Positions 30,728 through 41,211 of a stretch of 64,000 nt of DNA are shown one piece after another (positions within the stretch are counted from its first letter, which is position 1; each line of letters opens with the position of its first letter). The notes beneath the pieces were generated by a model that was given only the letters and a program-made list of their open reading frames with translations, ran no database searches and was not told the DNA's origin. This stretch comes from Marinomonas sp. KMM3893 (GTDB lineage: Bacteria; Pseudomonadota; Gammaproteobacteria; Pseudomonadales; Marinomonadaceae), in assembly GCF_004352855.1 (NCBI RefSeq), contig NZ_SJSC01000002.1, forward strand, positions 124,001 to 188,000. The letters run 5' to 3'. The translations under genes and the position numbers were made by a program.

Positions 30728-31825
30728 ATGAAATTTTCAGTTGTCCGCGAGACACTTCTTAAGCCACTTCAATTGGTGGCGGGCGTTGTAGAGCGCAAAC
30801 AGACCATGCCAGTTTTGGCCAATGTCTTGGTGGAAGTAAAAGACCAAACATTAACCCTTACCGGTTCGGATTTAGAAGTGGAATTGGTGGGTCATGTCCC
30901 ATTAGACGAGTGTGAAGAAGGCCGTATTACTGTGCCGGCTCGTAAGCTAATGGACATCTGTAAAAGCTTACCAGACAGTGCCGTTATTGAATTTACGCTA
31001 GATGAACAAAAAGCCGTGATTCGTTCTGGTCGCTCGCGCTTTAGCTTATCGACATTGCCGGCTGATGAGTTTCCAAATATTCAAGACATGCAAGGCGACC
31101 TAACGGTGGCGATTCCGCAAGTGAGCGTGCGTCGTTTGATCGATCGTACGGGCTTTGCGATGGCCAACCAAGATGTTCGTTATTACTTAAACGGCATGTT
31201 GTTTGAAGTCGCAGACGGCCAATTACGTGTGGTAGCAACCGATGGCCACCGTTTGGCGACGGCGGTAGAAGACGCTCACGTGAGCGGCGATTTAACGCAA
31301 GTGATCGTGCCGCGTAAAGGTGTATTGGAATTAAATCGCCTATTAAACGACACCGAAGAAGTGGTTGAGTTAACCGTAGGTTCTAACCATATTCGTGCCA
31401 AAGTTGGCGAATATATCTTCACTTCTAAGCTTGTTGACGGCAAGTTCCCAGATTATCACCGGGTGATTCCTCGCAATAACGAGAAAATCATCATCGCTGA
31501 TCGTCTTGAGCTACGCCAAGTTTTCTTACGTGCTTCGATCCTATCGAACGAAAAATACCGTGGTGTGCGTTTGATCTTATCAAATGGCATGTTGCAAGTG
31601 TTTGCCAATAACCCAGAGCAAGAAGAAGCCGAAGAATCCGTATTGGTTCAATACCAAGGCGATAATTTGGAAGTGGGCTTCAACGTGGGTTACTTGTTGG
31701 ATGTGCTGGGCGTTGTGGACACACAAGAAGTACGTTTGTCACTGAACGACTCTAACAGCAGTGCACTGATCGAAGAAGCGCAAAGCCATGCAGCACAATA
31801 CGTTGTGATGCCAATGCGTCTGTAA
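30728..31825 (+). CDS. dnaN: DNA polymerase III beta sliding clamp
   Basis: Ring-shaped processivity clamp, 365 residues, three repeated clamp folds. It begins MKFSVVRETLLKPLQLVAGVVE and ends YVVMPMRL, both typical of gammaproteobacterial DnaN. It follows dnaA by 32 bases and is presumably co-transcribed with it. Confidence 0.98.
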   Translation: MKFSVVRETLLKPLQLVAGVVERKQTMPVLANVLVEVKDQTLTLTGSDLEVELVGHVPLDECEEGRITVPARKLMDICKSLPDSAVIEFTLDEQKAVIRSGRSRFSLSTLPADEFPNIQDMQGDLTVAIPQVSVRRLIDRTGFAMANQDVRYYLNGMLFEVADGQLRVVATDGHRLATAVEDAHVSGDLTQVIVPRKGVLELNRLLNDTEEVVELTVGSNHIRAKVGEYIFTSKLVDGKFPDYHRVIPRNNEKIIIADRLELRQVFLRASILSNEKYRGVRLILSNGMLQVFANNPEQEEAEESVLVQYQGDNLEVGFNVGYLLDVLGVVDTQEVRLSLNDSNSSALIEEAQSHAAQYVVMPMRL

Positions 31826-31835
31826 TCTTCCTGTG

Positions 31836-31875
31836 AAACCGCTTGGCTTGCTTAACAGGTAGGCTTAAGCGGTTT
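31836..31875 (+). terminator. Hairpin between dnaN and recF
   Basis: AAACCGCTT (31836-31844) pairs with AAGCGGTTT (31867-31875), followed by TCTCTACTT. The 22-base loop and weak T run suggest attenuation or an RNA processing site rather than a full stop, since recF follows 32 bases later. Confidence 0.45.
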
Positions 31876-31907
31876 TCTCTACTTCCTCCGAATAAGGTTT
31901 TCGCTTT

Positions 31908-33014
31908 ATGCCGCTGGTGCGTTTGGACATCTCTCATGTTCGCAACCTCTCAAGTGTGCGCTTTGAACCTTCACCCCAAGTTAATGTCATTATTGGTGAA
32001 AACGGCAGTGGTAAAACCTCTGTTCTGGAAGCGATTCACCTACTTTCCTTCGGTCGTTCTTTTCGTAGCCACAAACACAAAACCTATATCCAACACGAAA
32101 ACGAGCATTGTTTGGTGTTCGCTCAATTGCATCAAGAGCACGGCAACCCTGTGCCAGTTGGCCTTCAGCGTCATCGTGATGGGCAAATTGACGTGCGCAT
32201 TCAAGGACAGCGAGCTCAGTCGGTTGTTGAGCTCGCAGAGCGTTTGCCGGTGCAGCTTATTAACCCAGACGCGTTTCGATTATTAGAAGGCTCGCCAAGT
32301 GTCAGAAGGCAATTTATCGACTGGGGTGTGTTTCATTTTGACAGTGAATTTATTCGCGCATGGCGAGGCTGGCAAAAAGCATTAAAACAGCGGAATACCT
32401 TGCTCAGACGTGGTAAAATATCCCCTAGTTTATTGGCGGCTTTCGATCAGGAATTAATCCGCCTCGGTGAACAGGTGAATACCTCGCGTAAAGCCTATGT
32501 TGAGCGCCTAACACCTTATTTTTTAACGGTGTTGTCATTGCTGAACGAAGACTTAAATGTCTCTTTGCAATTCTTCCAAGGGTGGGATTCGCAAAAGTCG
32601 TTACAGATGGCGGTAGAAGCCGGCCGAGAACGCGATATTGAGTTAGGTTACACGCACACAGGCCCGCAACGAGCGGATTTGCGTGTTAAAGCCGAGACCG
32701 GCGATGCCTTAGATACCTTGTCGCGCGGACAGCAAAAGTTAGTTGTGTCCGCATTGAAAATCGCCCAAGGGCAGCTGCTGATCGACATGGGCCGCCCATT
32801 GGTCTTTTTAGTGGACGATTTACCCGCAGAGTTAGATGCCAATCATAGGCAAAAACTGTGTCGTTTATTGGAGTCACTAAACAGCCAAATTTTTATTACG
32901 AGTGTTGGACCAGATACCACGGATTTTGCGTGGGCCGACACCACAGACGTTCGTCACTTTTCTATGAATAACGGCGAATTGTCCTTATCGAGCAAAGGTT
33001 TGCAGGAGAGTTAA
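31908..33014 (+). CDS. recF: DNA replication and repair protein RecF
   Basis: SMC-like ATPase that loads RecA at gaps, 368 residues. Walker A is GENGSGKTS (about residues 31-39), followed by the family segment HLLSFGRSFRS. The ABC signature is in LSRGQQKL (about 272) and Walker B is VFLVDDLPAELD. It ends directly before gyrB (adjacent bases), so the two are coupled. Confidence 0.97.
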   Translation: MPLVRLDISHVRNLSSVRFEPSPQVNVIIGENGSGKTSVLEAIHLLSFGRSFRSHKHKTYIQHENEHCLVFAQLHQEHGNPVPVGLQRHRDGQIDVRIQGQRAQSVVELAERLPVQLINPDAFRLLEGSPSVRRQFIDWGVFHFDSEFIRAWRGWQKALKQRNTLLRRGKISPSLLAAFDQELIRLGEQVNTSRKAYVERLTPYFLTVLSLLNEDLNVSLQFFQGWDSQKSLQMAVEAGRERDIELGYTHTGPQRADLRVKAETGDALDTLSRGQQKLVVSALKIAQGQLLIDMGRPLVFLVDDLPAELDANHRQKLCRLLESLNSQIFITSVGPDTTDFAWADTTDVRHFSMNNGELSLSSKGLQES

Positions 33015-35438
<2,424 letters not shown>

Positions 35439-35458
35439 TTCTTCGTACCAGCATCCTT

Positions 35459-35497
35459 CAAAAAACGGTTAGAGTGAACGCTCTAGCCGTTTTTTTA
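35459..35497 (+). terminator. Rho-independent terminator after gyrB
   Basis: ACGGTTAGAG (35465-35474) pairs with CTCTAGCCGT (35481-35490) with one G-T wobble, followed by six or more T. It closes the dnaA-gyrB operon. Confidence 0.85.
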
Positions 35498-35566
35498 TGC
35501 CTAGATAAACCTTTCACTGATAATAGAGGTGGGCTTTCTTGTTGCGGGATGGTTGTAGAATCGTTA

Positions 35567-35656
35567 TTACACGGCTTTGATGCAGTCTTCGATCGGTGTC
35601 GTTGGTCGTCCGATCAGTGTCGATGTTTTACTAAAGCACTGATAGAGAGCCACTTC
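35567..35656 (-). pseudogene. C-terminal relic of an NmrA/YtfG-type NAD(P)H quinone oxidoreductase
   Basis: A 29-codon minus-strand frame reads EVALYQCFSKTSTLIGRP, then TTPIEDCIKAV and a stop at 35567-35569. The SKTLSxLIGxPTT pattern followed by a short amphipathic tail matches the C-terminus of the NmrA-like quinone reductases such as YtfG/QorB, from memory of that family. An in-frame TAA (35657-35659) lies directly before it and there is no N-terminal domain. It is therefore a fragment of a gene otherwise lost, lying downstream of the iron reductase gene. Confidence 0.5.
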
Positions 35657-35694
35657 TTAATAAATCAATTAAAAATCGATAGTGAGTACTTACC

Positions 35695-36474
35695 TTATAT
35701 TGCTTCATATCGAGCGCTGATTAGGCGGCCGATAATTGGCGTTTTTTTATGCTCTCTGGCGTGTTTTGCCTGCAACCTTGGGCAATTCGAACAAAGCGCA
35801 CCATCACAACGGCGAAAGTGCAAACAGCAGGTTTGACGGACAAATCTGACTTTTTTATCTGGGCCGTATTGCAGCCCTTTGAGTGGCGTTAGTGGCAGCG
35901 CAAGGGCGTTGGCCCAGTGTTTAAAGTCGGTGTTAATTGCCGCTTCGTCAAACGCTGGAAATAATTGCCCTGCGACAACAAGAGAGGCTAACAACTGATC
36001 TGCCAGCAAGGTTTGGTACAGAATGGGGTTGCCGCCAAATAAGGCCATATGAGCATGCTGAAGCGTCTTAAAGAGCCTAGCTAGTGACTGGCAAATGGTG
36101 TTAATAAGCTCCTCTTTATGGCCTTCTTGCCATTCTCCGTCAGGCAATTGGTAGCCCGCTACCATGGTCGCTTGCTGATTTTGCACTAATGCTTGTAGAT
36201 TCAGAGGGACGCTTTTTAATTGGTAAACGCAGATCAGCGCAAGATAAATAGGCTGCCAACAAACTAATCCCCAACAGCGTACACGCCAATAAGGCGCACC
36301 CGCTTCCGGGTGCGCCTCTTGCAAAGCATGATGCAATGTATGCAGGGCTTGGTCTGGTTCATCGGCGGACAAAGAGCCGATGTCTCTGTCCGCTGGTGTG
36401 CTTAGCATCCGCCCCTCTAGAATGGGAATAAAAGAAGCCGCAGTTTTAAAAAGACGAGGCAAAGGTTTTTCCAT
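35695..36474 (-). CDS. FhuF-like siderophore-iron reductase
   Basis: Likely cytoplasmic 2Fe-2S ferric-siderophore reductase, 259 residues. The C-terminal cluster motif is C-C-x10-C-x2-C (CCLHFRRCDGALCSNC, about residues 217-232), the hallmark of the FhuF family. GYQLPDGEW-like and FGGNPILYQTLLADQ segments fit the same family. It starts 50 bases after the stop of the TonB-dependent receptor gene and is probably co-transcribed with it under Fur control. It would release iron from the siderophore after import. No ABC importer is nearby. Confidence 0.85.
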   Translation of the reverse strand: MEKPLPRLFKTAASFIPILEGRMLSTPADRDIGSLSADEPDQALHTLHHALQEAHPEAGAPYWRVRCWGLVCWQPIYLALICVYQLKSVPLNLQALVQNQQATMVAGYQLPDGEWQEGHKEELINTICQSLARLFKTLQHAHMALFGGNPILYQTLLADQLLASLVVAGQLFPAFDEAAINTDFKHWANALALPLTPLKGLQYGPDKKVRFVRQTCCLHFRRCDGALCSNCPRLQAKHAREHKKTPIIGRLISARYEAI

Positions 36475-36524
36475 ATTAGCTTCTACCCTCCTTCGCGGCT
36501 AAACGTCCCTGTTGGCTGGCCGGA

Positions 36525-38696
36525 TTAAAATTCATAACGACCTGTGATTTCGAAAGAGCGATCTGCTCCATACCAGCAATAATTAGTGCTGTAACAGCTG
36601 AAATAGGTTTCGTCAAAGACGTTCGACATAGAGAACTGAACGCTTGCTCCTTTCCATTTAGGGGACAGATTGACTAAATCATAACCCACTGAAAGATCAA
36701 CCAGTTTATAAGGGTCTAACGTGTCAGTGTTATTCGCATCAATTTGCATTTCACCGACATAACGCATTCCTATACCGAATGAGCTGCCTATCAATTTACC
36801 ATCTTGAGGTTTGTACGAGACCCAGGTGTTAAATTGTTTTTCAGGGATTCTAATAGGGGTAGTGCCCACTAATGAATTAGTAGAATCTTTTGTAATTTCT
36901 ACATCCTGTAAAGTTGCAGATAAAGAGACGCTCACTTCTTGAGTGATGGCTTTTTGGATATCGAGCTCAATACCTCGTGCTCGCAGCTCACCCACTTGAA
37001 CATATTTACTCTCATCATCTGGGTCTACGGTGAGGATGTCTTTCTTAATAATTTCATAGGCTGTAACACCCATATTGAAACCATGAGCATTATATTTAAC
37101 CCCTGCTTCCCATTGTGATGATGTAGTTGGAGTAAAGTTGTTACCATCTGCATCTGAACCAGTTTGTGGCTCAAAACTTTCAGAATAGCTAATAAAAGGC
37201 GATATACCATTTTCAAACTCATAAAGTGCAGCAAGACGTCCGCTGAAGTTGCCCTCATCAATTGTGTCATCACCTTCGCCACCATAATCGAGACCGCTTT
37301 CATCATAATTGTATTGGTCGTAGCGACCACCGGCTATGAGAATCCACTGGCCTACACGGACTTGGTCCTGTAGATAAAAACCCAATTGCTGGCTGTCATA
37401 ATCCAAATCACTGTACTTCGTTAGACCCAAATCACTAACAACAATCTGATTATTATCTGGGTTATATAGGTCTATACTTGGCGTGTTTGTAGCGTAGTAA
37501 TAGGTGAAATTAGATTTCATGTCCGTGTAATCAACACCGAGAAGAATATTATGTTCTGTTTCGCCTACGTCAAAGATAGCAGAAAACTGGTTATCAATGG
37601 CAAAAGCCTCAGATTCTTCATCTGTTGAATAAGCAGTACGTGTGCCTGTCGTTTGATCGGATTCCAACCCTGTCACATAGGCTGTTTCTTGGTAAGCATT
37701 CGCTGTTGTATAGCGTGTTTTCTGTAGAAAACTCCAAGTATCATTGATCTTATGGCTTAATTTATAGCCAAAAAATAAGACTTCGCGTTCAAACGTTTCA
37801 AAGTTCTCGTCCCCAAAATAAGCGTCTGAGTCTAATTGTCCGTAAGGACTATTATCATAGACTGTGCCTACGCCGGGTAATGTGCCATATGTCCCCATAC
37901 TTGGGTCTTTTTGGTAATACAGGTTCAGGTTTAGCAGAGTGTCATCACTTATTTGCCAATCAATCGACGGCGCTATCATCATGCGCTCTTCTGATGTTGT
38001 ATCTGCTTGCCCGTCTTTTTCTCTGACGAGACCAATGACTCTATAATTAATATTTTCAGAGATTGCACCAGTAGAATCAAAAGAAGCTTCTTTTTTATTA
38101 TCGCTCCCGACAGTAACTTCAATTGAGTTTTTACTTTCTTTTTGTGGGGATTTACCAATTAAGTTGACCATGCCTCCAGGGGGCATACTTCCATATAACG
38201 TTGAAGCTGGGCCTTTAAATACTTCAATTTTTTCTACTGCCGAGGCATCTACTTGAGCTTGTAAATTGTTTCCATTATAGAGTAGCGGTAAACCATCGTA
38301 ATAAACCTGATCATTATCGAAGCCTCGGATATTGAAGAGATCCAATCTTGTTATGGTGCCGCCGCGGAGTTCCGTATTAACACCAGATGTATAACGTAAA
38401 GCTTCAGATAAACTCTCTACCCCACGCTCTTCTAGTTGATCGCTATCAATTATTGAAATAGCTTGAGGTGTTTCTTCTAGGTCTAATTGGGTTTTGGTCG
38501 CGGTGTTGCGGTAGGTTTGTCCTTTAACCACTAACGGGCTTAGTTGATCAGTGGATAGAGTGATCTCTTCTTCAGTATTGGCTGCATTCCCTGCCGAGGT
38601 ATTAGTATTTGAGGACTCAGCCGCAAATGAATGTGATGAAGCACTGGCAATCGCGAGTGCGAGTAAAGTGGGTTGAATCGGCAAAGAGGATTTCAT
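36525..38696 (-). CDS. TonB-dependent siderophore receptor (FhuA/FoxA-like)
   Basis: Outer-membrane receptor of 723 residues. A signal peptide of about 25 residues ends SSHSFA. A TonB-box-like segment (LSPLVVKG) is followed by the plug domain with TQLDLEETPQAISIIDSDQL and EALRYTSGVNTELRGG, then a 22-strand barrel ending in FEITGRYEF with a terminal Phe. The plug resembles hydroxamate-type siderophore receptors, but the ligand is not certain. A strong Fur box is at 38723-38747. The AraC-type gene upstream and the FhuF-type reductase downstream form one iron-uptake unit. Confidence 0.92.
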   Translation of the reverse strand: MKSSLPIQPTLLALAIASASSHSFAAESSNTNTSAGNAANTEEEITLSTDQLSPLVVKGQTYRNTATKTQLDLEETPQAISIIDSDQLEERGVESLSEALRYTSGVNTELRGGTITRLDLFNIRGFDNDQVYYDGLPLLYNGNNLQAQVDASAVEKIEVFKGPASTLYGSMPPGGMVNLIGKSPQKESKNSIEVTVGSDNKKEASFDSTGAISENINYRVIGLVREKDGQADTTSEERMMIAPSIDWQISDDTLLNLNLYYQKDPSMGTYGTLPGVGTVYDNSPYGQLDSDAYFGDENFETFEREVLFFGYKLSHKINDTWSFLQKTRYTTANAYQETAYVTGLESDQTTGTRTAYSTDEESEAFAIDNQFSAIFDVGETEHNILLGVDYTDMKSNFTYYYATNTPSIDLYNPDNNQIVVSDLGLTKYSDLDYDSQQLGFYLQDQVRVGQWILIAGGRYDQYNYDESGLDYGGEGDDTIDEGNFSGRLAALYEFENGISPFISYSESFEPQTGSDADGNNFTPTTSSQWEAGVKYNAHGFNMGVTAYEIIKKDILTVDPDDESKYVQVGELRARGIELDIQKAITQEVSVSLSATLQDVEITKDSTNSLVGTTPIRIPEKQFNTWVSYKPQDGKLIGSSFGIGMRYVGEMQIDANNTDTLDPYKLVDLSVGYDLVNLSPKWKGASVQFSMSNVFDETYFSCYSTNYCWYGADRSFEITGRYEF

Positions 38697-38722
38697 TTTG
38701 ACTCCGAGAGTGTGTTTTATTT

Positions 38723-38747
38723 TATAATGAGAATGAATCTCATTATA
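38723..38747. promoter_or_regulatory. Fur box upstream of the siderophore receptor gene
   Basis: TATAATGAGA and TCTCATTATA form a perfect 10-base inverted repeat around ATGAA, ending 27 bases before the receptor start codon. The arms resemble the Fur consensus GATAATGATAATCATTATC, so iron repression is expected. Confidence 0.85.
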
Positions 38748-38814
38748 TTTCTCAGGAGTGTATAAAACTTAACGATTTGGTGCATCTTGAATGAAATAAG
38801 CAAAACTCTTTACT

Positions 38815-39687
38815 CTATCTTGGCTGAATCGGCAGCCAGTACTCCATGTAACTCTGAGTGCTGTTTGGGTCATAATTGACATCATATTTCTCCAATTCAT
38901 AACCTGAAACACTGTAGTAATTTGACTCAGGTAGCCAGCAATGCAGAAACCAGCCTACTGCTTTTTCGACTTCAGAGGCTTTACCGTGTACTGGGATCAC
39001 TGCATATTCTTGAGCTGGGACCACAATGCTCTCTTGGCCTTCTAGTCGCTCCCCTAAATACCCTGCCCAATAACACATTTGCTCTGGGTGCTGAGCATCA
39101 TAATGTGTGTCTATTATGCCGATGGGGCTTTTGTCTTTGATGGCCGCGGCTTGTTTTTCAACGCTGTTCCATAGTTTGGGCACACGTTCAAGAAAGTCTG
39201 GGGCTGAAGAAAAAGGCCCTCGAATCCAGTCGTGCGTGCCATAAAGGCAAAGTGAATCGTGGTTTTCAATTCGGATTTGCGTAAAGGCTTTGGATTTGTC
39301 TGCCGATAGCGCATTGTTCGTTCGATAGTGTAAGGGGGTTCTTAACCCTTGGCGCTTGCCTCTCTGGCGATACGATCGAGGGGTGCAATGAAACATCTGT
39401 TTGAAAGCGCGGGAGAAACTGATTTCTGAATCAAAGCCACATTGCATCGCTACGTCCACTTGGCGGCTTGTGCTAGAAAGCAGCAACTCAGCGGCTTTGC
39501 TTAAACGAAGCTCTCTAATGTATTGAGCGACCGTAAGCCCAGTGGCTTCGCCAAAAACGCGTTGGAATTGCCAACGTGACCAACAGCTTCTTTCTGCTAG
39601 GTTCGTCACATTAATAGGTTCATCCAGATTGTCATGGATGTAATCTAAAACCTTTTCGATGCGAGTGAGTCTGTTTTGCTGAGCCAT
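38815..39687 (-). CDS. AraC-family regulator with GyrI-like effector domain
   Basis: Regulator of 290 residues with the DNA-binding domain first: two helix-turn-helix motifs (about residues 10-110; NLAERSCWSRWQFQRVFGEA and CGFDSEISFSRAFKQMFHC). A GyrI-like small-molecule domain follows (about 130-290, including EYAVIPVHGKASEVEKAVGW). This is the Rob/SoxS-like order. It lies upstream of and on the same strand as the siderophore receptor gene, and a Fur-box-like site lies before it. It may activate the receptor when siderophore is present, as AraC-type regulators do in other siderophore systems. The effector is unknown. Confidence 0.85.
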   Translation of the reverse strand: MAQQNRLTRIEKVLDYIHDNLDEPINVTNLAERSCWSRWQFQRVFGEATGLTVAQYIRELRLSKAAELLLSSTSRQVDVAMQCGFDSEISFSRAFKQMFHCTPRSYRQRGKRQGLRTPLHYRTNNALSADKSKAFTQIRIENHDSLCLYGTHDWIRGPFSSAPDFLERVPKLWNSVEKQAAAIKDKSPIGIIDTHYDAQHPEQMCYWAGYLGERLEGQESIVVPAQEYAVIPVHGKASEVEKAVGWFLHCWLPESNYYSVSGYELEKYDVNYDPNSTQSYMEYWLPIQPR

Positions 39688-39703
39688 AATAAGATACGAA
39701 TAA

Positions 39704-39722
39704 ATTAATAATAACCATTATC
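39704..39722. promoter_or_regulatory. Fur-box-like site upstream of the AraC-type gene
   Basis: ATTAATAATAACCATTATC matches the 19-base Fur consensus at 15 positions and lies 17 bases before the start codon. It suggests that the regulator itself is iron-repressed. Confidence 0.65.
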
Positions 39723-40109
39723 ATCTATGGGTCTATAAAATACCAACTTTTGTGTGATTTTAAAACAGAAGTCCCGTCGATAGAGAATACGTAATTCGTG
39801 CTAAAGAGGCTCAAAATGCATGCGCTTTTTCTGAATGCCTATTAGAGGATGAGTTAAGACTTTGCGAAGCGGCGTTGAACCTACTGAATAAGTCGTGAGT
39901 GTATTAACCTGCCTTATCGTCGGCAGATTAAGCGCCGTTCCAATGAGAAGTGTATTTTGATGTTTGTTGATACATCGAGAACAAAAAGGCGTCCTTGGTG
40001 CAATATGGAAAGCGGTGGGTTTCTATCAGGAAAAAACAATAGGAATGACCAATAGAGCAAGAAGAAAGTAAGCACTTACCTACTTCTTACTCTATTAATC
40101 TCAGCTTTG
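39723..40109. other. Gap with a short coding-like frame, no clear gene
   Basis: No full gene is seen. A plus-strand frame without a start codon (39764-39898) reads REYVIRAKEAQNACAFSE and ends LCEAALNLLNKS; it looks protein-like but is only 44 codons and may be a relic or chance. Near the right end, AAGAAG/CTTCTT and GTAAG/CTTAC arms around 40050-40090 could form a hairpin just beyond the gmhB stop. Confidence 0.3.
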
Positions 40110-40667
40110 TTAGCTGTATTTCTGTAGTGTTGCTATGGTAAATGCCGCTAGGTCTGTGTAGATATCAAAGTAGAAATCGATCTCTTTATACTGTGTCTCA
40201 CGTCCATTTCCTGTTAGCACAAGCACAGGAGTGCAGCCTCTTGCCTTACCGGCCTGCAAATCTCGTAATGAATCCCCTACCATGATGGCAGGTGTGGTTT
40301 CAAAAGAGACACCAAGTTGAGTTTCAATGGCCTCAATCATGCCGCTATTTGGTTTACGACACTGGCAATTATCATCAGGTCCGTGTGGGCAATATTCGAC
40401 TCCAGCAATGGCGCCACCCTCTGCTTCTACCAGTGTTTTCATTTTGTCATGCATGGCCTTGAGTGTTGCTTCGTCGTAATAACCACGAGCGATGCCAGAT
40501 TGGTTAGTTACGACAAAAACTTGAAAGCCTGCTTTTGATAATGCGGCAATGGATTTGATGCTGCCTGGTAATGGAATCCATTCGTCCACCGATTTTACAT
40601 AGGCGTCAGAGTCTTGGTTAATGACGCCGTCTCGGTCTAATAGAATAATGGGTTTAACTTGCGCCAT
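40110..40667 (-). CDS. gmhB: D-glycero-beta-D-manno-heptose-1,7-bisphosphate 7-phosphatase
   Basis: HAD-type phosphatase of the ADP-heptose pathway for lipopolysaccharide core, 185 residues. Motif I is DRDGVINQDSDAYVKS (about residues 12-27). The structural-zinc ligands are in CPHGPDDNCQCRKP (about residues 93-106). GDSLRDLQAGKARGC is the C-terminal HAD motif. It follows ybaK by 57 bases on the same strand. Confidence 0.95.
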   Translation of the reverse strand: MAQVKPIILLDRDGVINQDSDAYVKSVDEWIPLPGSIKSIAALSKAGFQVFVVTNQSGIARGYYDEATLKAMHDKMKTLVEAEGGAIAGVEYCPHGPDDNCQCRKPNSGMIEAIETQLGVSFETTPAIMVGDSLRDLQAGKARGCTPVLVLTGNGRETQYKEIDFYFDIYTDLAAFTIATLQKYS

Positions 40668-40724
40668 GGTGAGCTACCTTTTGGGAACATGATTCGCCTT
40701 AAATAAGGCTTAGTGAATAGTCGA

Positions 40725-41198
40725 TTATTTCGTGTCGCGGATATCCGCAAATTGAGCCTGATGACAAGCGCGGCTTAAATCTTCCGGAGCAAGGCCGATG
40801 TCTAAGCCACGTTTGCCGCCACTGACATAGATTTTAGAAAACGCTTTTGCACTGCTATCGATGCAAGTGACTAGCCGCTTCTTTTGACCTATAGGACTGA
40901 TACCACCGACCAAATAGCCAGTGAGCCTTTCTGCTTCTTTAGGATCAGCCATGCGCAATTTTTTAACGTTAAAAGCGCTTGCTGCTCGTTTCAAATTCAA
41001 CGTGCTTGTTACAGGGACTATGGCCACAAAGAAGTGTTTGTCGTCGCTTACTAACAACGTTTTAAACACAGACTCAGGGTCTAAGTTGAGCTTTGTTGCC
41101 GCCTCTTCGCCAAAGTTATGGCAGTTAGTATCGTGCTCGTATTCGTGAATAGAGACGGCCATTTTTTGTTTCTTTAATAGGTTAATCGCGGGCGTCAT
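40725..41198 (-). CDS. ybaK: Cys-tRNA(Pro)/Cys-tRNA(Cys) deacylase YbaK
   Basis: Editing factor that hydrolyses Cys mischarged on tRNA-Pro, 157 residues, family length. Conserved segments include DPESVFKTLLVS (about 38-49), the catalytic-lysine region around it, and YLVGGISPIGQKKR (about 95-108). It lies 13 bases after the trkH stop on the same strand. Confidence 0.93.
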   Translation of the reverse strand: MTPAINLLKKQKMAVSIHEYEHDTNCHNFGEEAATKLNLDPESVFKTLLVSDDKHFFVAIVPVTSTLNLKRAASAFNVKKLRMADPKEAERLTGYLVGGISPIGQKKRLVTCIDSSAKAFSKIYVSGGKRGLDIGLAPEDLSRACHQAQFADIRDTK

Positions 41199-41211
41199 GA
41201 CAACCTCGTCG

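Noticed and set aside
31274..31285. GCTCACGTGAGC palindrome in dnaN as a parS site
   Set aside because: The core CACGTG fits but the outer positions of parS do not. It is likely codon-driven.
35474..35836. Plus-strand open frame of 120 codons after gyrB
   Set aside because: It begins in the gyrB terminator, has no ribosome binding site, overlaps the FhuF-like gene on the other strand and resembles nothing. It is read as a shadow frame.
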